This document shows, one piece after another, positions 13,615 through 13,908 of a stretch of DNA of 13,908 nucleotides. Source of the stretch: a bacterium (GTDB lineage Bacteria > Babelota > Babeliae > Babelales > RVW-14); the NCBI GenBank assembly GCA_023249935.1, contig JAHFBQ010000037.1, positions 1 to 13,908 on the forward strand. The letters are read 5' to 3'. Position 1 is the first letter of the stretch; each line of letters begins with the position of its first letter. The position numbers and the translations under genes were made by a program. The notes beneath the pieces are model-generated. The model saw only the letters and a list, made by a program, of their open reading frames with translations, was not told where the DNA came from and made no database searches.

Positions 13615-13908
13615 TGAAAAAAATGTTTTGCGCTCCTGATCTCCTTACTCATCAGCAACCACCTATTACTCGCCAACGATAGATCCCAAGGTAGATTCAG
13701 AGGGACCATTAAAAAAGCTGCCGATCGAGCAAAAGAGTTGCTTGAAAAACGGGTACATCCTCCTCATAGTGTGTATCTTACCACCTACCATGGCAACAAA
13801 ACGTTACGGCGCTACATGGATGAAGTGTTGGCAAATCGAGATAAACGCGCTTATAAACACTATGCAAAAATCACTGGCTGGCTGCTACATAAACAACGAT
13901 TCCCAACA
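13614..13908 (+). CDS. Exported protein, tandem paralogue 2, apparent frameshift
   Basis: The gene is incomplete at the window end. Its ATG (13614-13616) overlaps the previous TGA by one base (TGATG), a usual coupling signal. Read straight, the frame ends at 13680-13682 after 22 codons. Omitting one base in the A7 run (13617-13623) or the T4 run (13626-13629) gives MKKMFALLISLLISNHLLLA, a good signal peptide, which continues open to the last base (NDRSQGRFRG... WLLHKQRF). In that frame no ATG precedes the hydrophobic core, because TGA lies at 13615-13617. The frameshifted reading also resembles the preceding protein in both its signal peptide and a WLHK/WLLHK segment. It could be a sequencing error, phase variation, transcript slippage or an early pseudogene. 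The coding call is firm from 13627 onward. Confidence 0.6.

Overview
The window looks like chromosomal DNA of a Gram-negative, probably host-associated bacterium of modest G+C content. Nine of the twelve intact or near-intact genes encode proteins that start with Sec-type signal peptides and have no family I can name with certainty. The three confidently recognised genes are an NtrY-type sensor kinase, a DEAD-box RNA helicase and a HIT-family hydrolase. Many exported orphan proteins, scattered short palindromic repeats, a gene remnant and an orphan sensor kinase would fit a reduced endosymbiont of the Candidatus Dependentiae (TM6) or Rickettsia-like kind. I favour Dependentiae, but this rests on general character and not on a marker gene.

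Layout. Positions 1-375 hold a probable minus-strand gene remnant and one copy of a palindromic repeat. A plus-strand gene (376-1197) encodes an exported protein with two GNAT-like halves. It converges on a minus-strand gene for a small exported protein with one membrane segment (1257-1781), and the two share a terminator hairpin. Next, on the minus strand, come two large exported proteins of unknown function, 805 and 631 residues (3884-6301 and 1954-3849). They form an apparent operon with a recognisable promoter at 6324-6352, a GC-rich hairpin over the junction and a perfect 25-bp hairpin at the end. Divergent from this operon is the NtrY-like kinase (6521-8413), whose ATPase domain carries an in-frame copy of the repeat family.

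Positions 8515-10934 hold three plus-strand genes for small exported proteins that resemble each other: similar signal peptides, a helical core motif and strongly basic C-terminal tails. Between the first and second lies a 131-bp element made of two perfect 30-bp inverted copies of the repeat. The DEAD-box helicase follows (11203-12465), with a strong terminator. Then comes a tightly packed group: the HIT/Ap4A-phosphorylase-like gene (12586-13104), an exported protein starting on the very next base (13105-13614), and a paralogue of it that overlaps by one base, appears frameshifted in its signal peptide, and runs off the window.

No tRNA, rRNA, CRISPR array, transposase or phage gene is visible. 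The most interesting material is the repeat family (including the copy inside a gene), the three-gene family of exported helical proteins, the tandem exported paralogues with an apparent homopolymer frameshift, and the two-gene operon of large exported orphans.
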